A stretch of 6,143 bases of DNA, from positions 1 through 6,143 of the forward strand of contig JAFGMJ010000096.1 in assembly GCA_016927635.1 (NCBI GenBank), in the 5' to 3' direction. Made by a program: the position numbers and the translations under genes. Positions within the stretch are counted from its first letter, which is position 1. The number at the start of each line of letters is the position of its first letter. Of the stretch, positions 5,958 to 6,143 are shown one piece after another. A model generated the notes under the pieces. The model made no database searches and had not been told where the DNA came from. It saw only the letters and a list, made by a program, of their open reading frames with translations. Source of the stretch: Actinomycetota bacterium. GTDB taxonomy: Bacteria; Actinomycetota; Humimicrobiia; Humimicrobiales; Humimicrobiaceae.

Positions 5958-6143
5958 TATTTATTGGAAATTGTAAGACCCATTATCGTATCTATATTAT
6001 CGATATCATTTAGCAATACCTCAAGTTTTTCATCAAGCTGTGCGGCCTCTCTTGAAGATTTGCCGTAATTCTGCTCGATAAAATTCCTCAGCGCCTTTAA
6101 ATCAATACCCAGGTTTGAAACCTGCAGCTCAAGTGTTTTAAAA
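5936..6143 (-). CDS. 3' end of an unidentified gene with a coiled-coil-like C-terminus (partial)
   Basis: An open frame enters from the right edge and ends at a TAG at 5936-5938, giving the last 68 residues of a protein whose start lies outside the window. The visible part is hydrophilic and probably helical. It has a leucine/isoleucine spacing (LDEKLEVLLNDIDNIDTIMG, residues 36-55 of the fragment) that looks like a coiled coil, and it ends in a short basic strand-like tail, YYVVKRK. No catalytic motif or membrane segment is present, so the family cannot be assigned. A terminal coiled coil after a catalytic domain is known in polysaccharide-cluster methyltransferases and chain-length regulators, and the YYVVKRK ending faintly resembles the last strand of some Rossmann-type methyltransferases; both ideas are guesses. 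Codon use and strand match the genes downstream, so it is probably part of the same cluster. Confidence is fair that it is coding and low as to what it is. Confidence 0.7.
   Translation of the reverse strand, partial: FKTLELQVSNLGIDLKALRNFIEQNYGKSSREAAQLDEKLEVLLNDIDNIDTIMGLTISNKYYVVKRK

Noticed and set aside
1..6143. Mobile elements, CRISPR repeats, tRNA or rRNA genes, riboswitches.
   Set aside because: Scanning by eye found no transposase motifs, terminal inverted repeats, regularly spaced direct repeats or structured RNA signatures; coding sequence fills nearly the whole window.

Overview
This is an AT-rich bacterial window in which every supported gene lies on the minus strand, so transcription runs from high to low coordinates. 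It is a segment of a surface-polysaccharide (capsule, O-antigen or other cell-envelope glycan) gene cluster. In transcription order it holds: the 3' end of an unidentified coiled-coil-like gene (5936-6143, running off the window); a four-helix EamA/SMR-type membrane protein resembling the ArnE/ArnF flippase subunits (5445-5852); a family-2 glycosyltransferase with a large internal insert (3972-5414); a family-4 (GT-B) glycosyltransferase, also with a large internal insert (2135-3898); a rhamnosyltransferase-like family-2 glycosyltransferase (1147-2148); and another family-2 glycosyltransferase with C-terminal membrane segments (26-1150).

The genes are packed like an operon. The last three are translationally linked: 2135-3898 overlaps 1147-2148 by 14 bases, and 1147-2148 overlaps 26-1150 by the four bases ATGA. 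The other gaps are 30, 73 and about 82 bases. No polymerase (Wzy), Wzx flippase, ABC transporter, sugar-nucleotide synthesis gene, tRNA, rRNA, CRISPR array or insertion sequence is visible. A working model is that the four transferases add sugars in sequence to a lipid-linked glycan at the inner face of the membrane, and the small membrane protein helps move a polyprenyl-phosphate-linked sugar across it. Sugar specificities cannot be read from the sequence.

The most notable observation is that two glycosyltransferases of different fold (one GT-A, one GT-B) each carry an inserted segment of roughly 140-150 residues, and the two segments share a recognisable pattern (G..Y, then W, then alternating beta-like strands, then a P-G/A-G turn). 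This suggests one accessory beta-sandwich-like module placed in two unrelated catalytic scaffolds of the same pathway.

The organism cannot be named. Shine-Dalgarno-like sites, overlapping genes and polyprenyl-type envelope glycan genes indicate a bacterium. Low G+C and divergent proteins would fit an uncultured lineage. Transferases with embedded beta-rich modules are, from memory, found among Actinomycetota, Chloroflexota and Cyanobacteria, but this is weak evidence of taxonomy.
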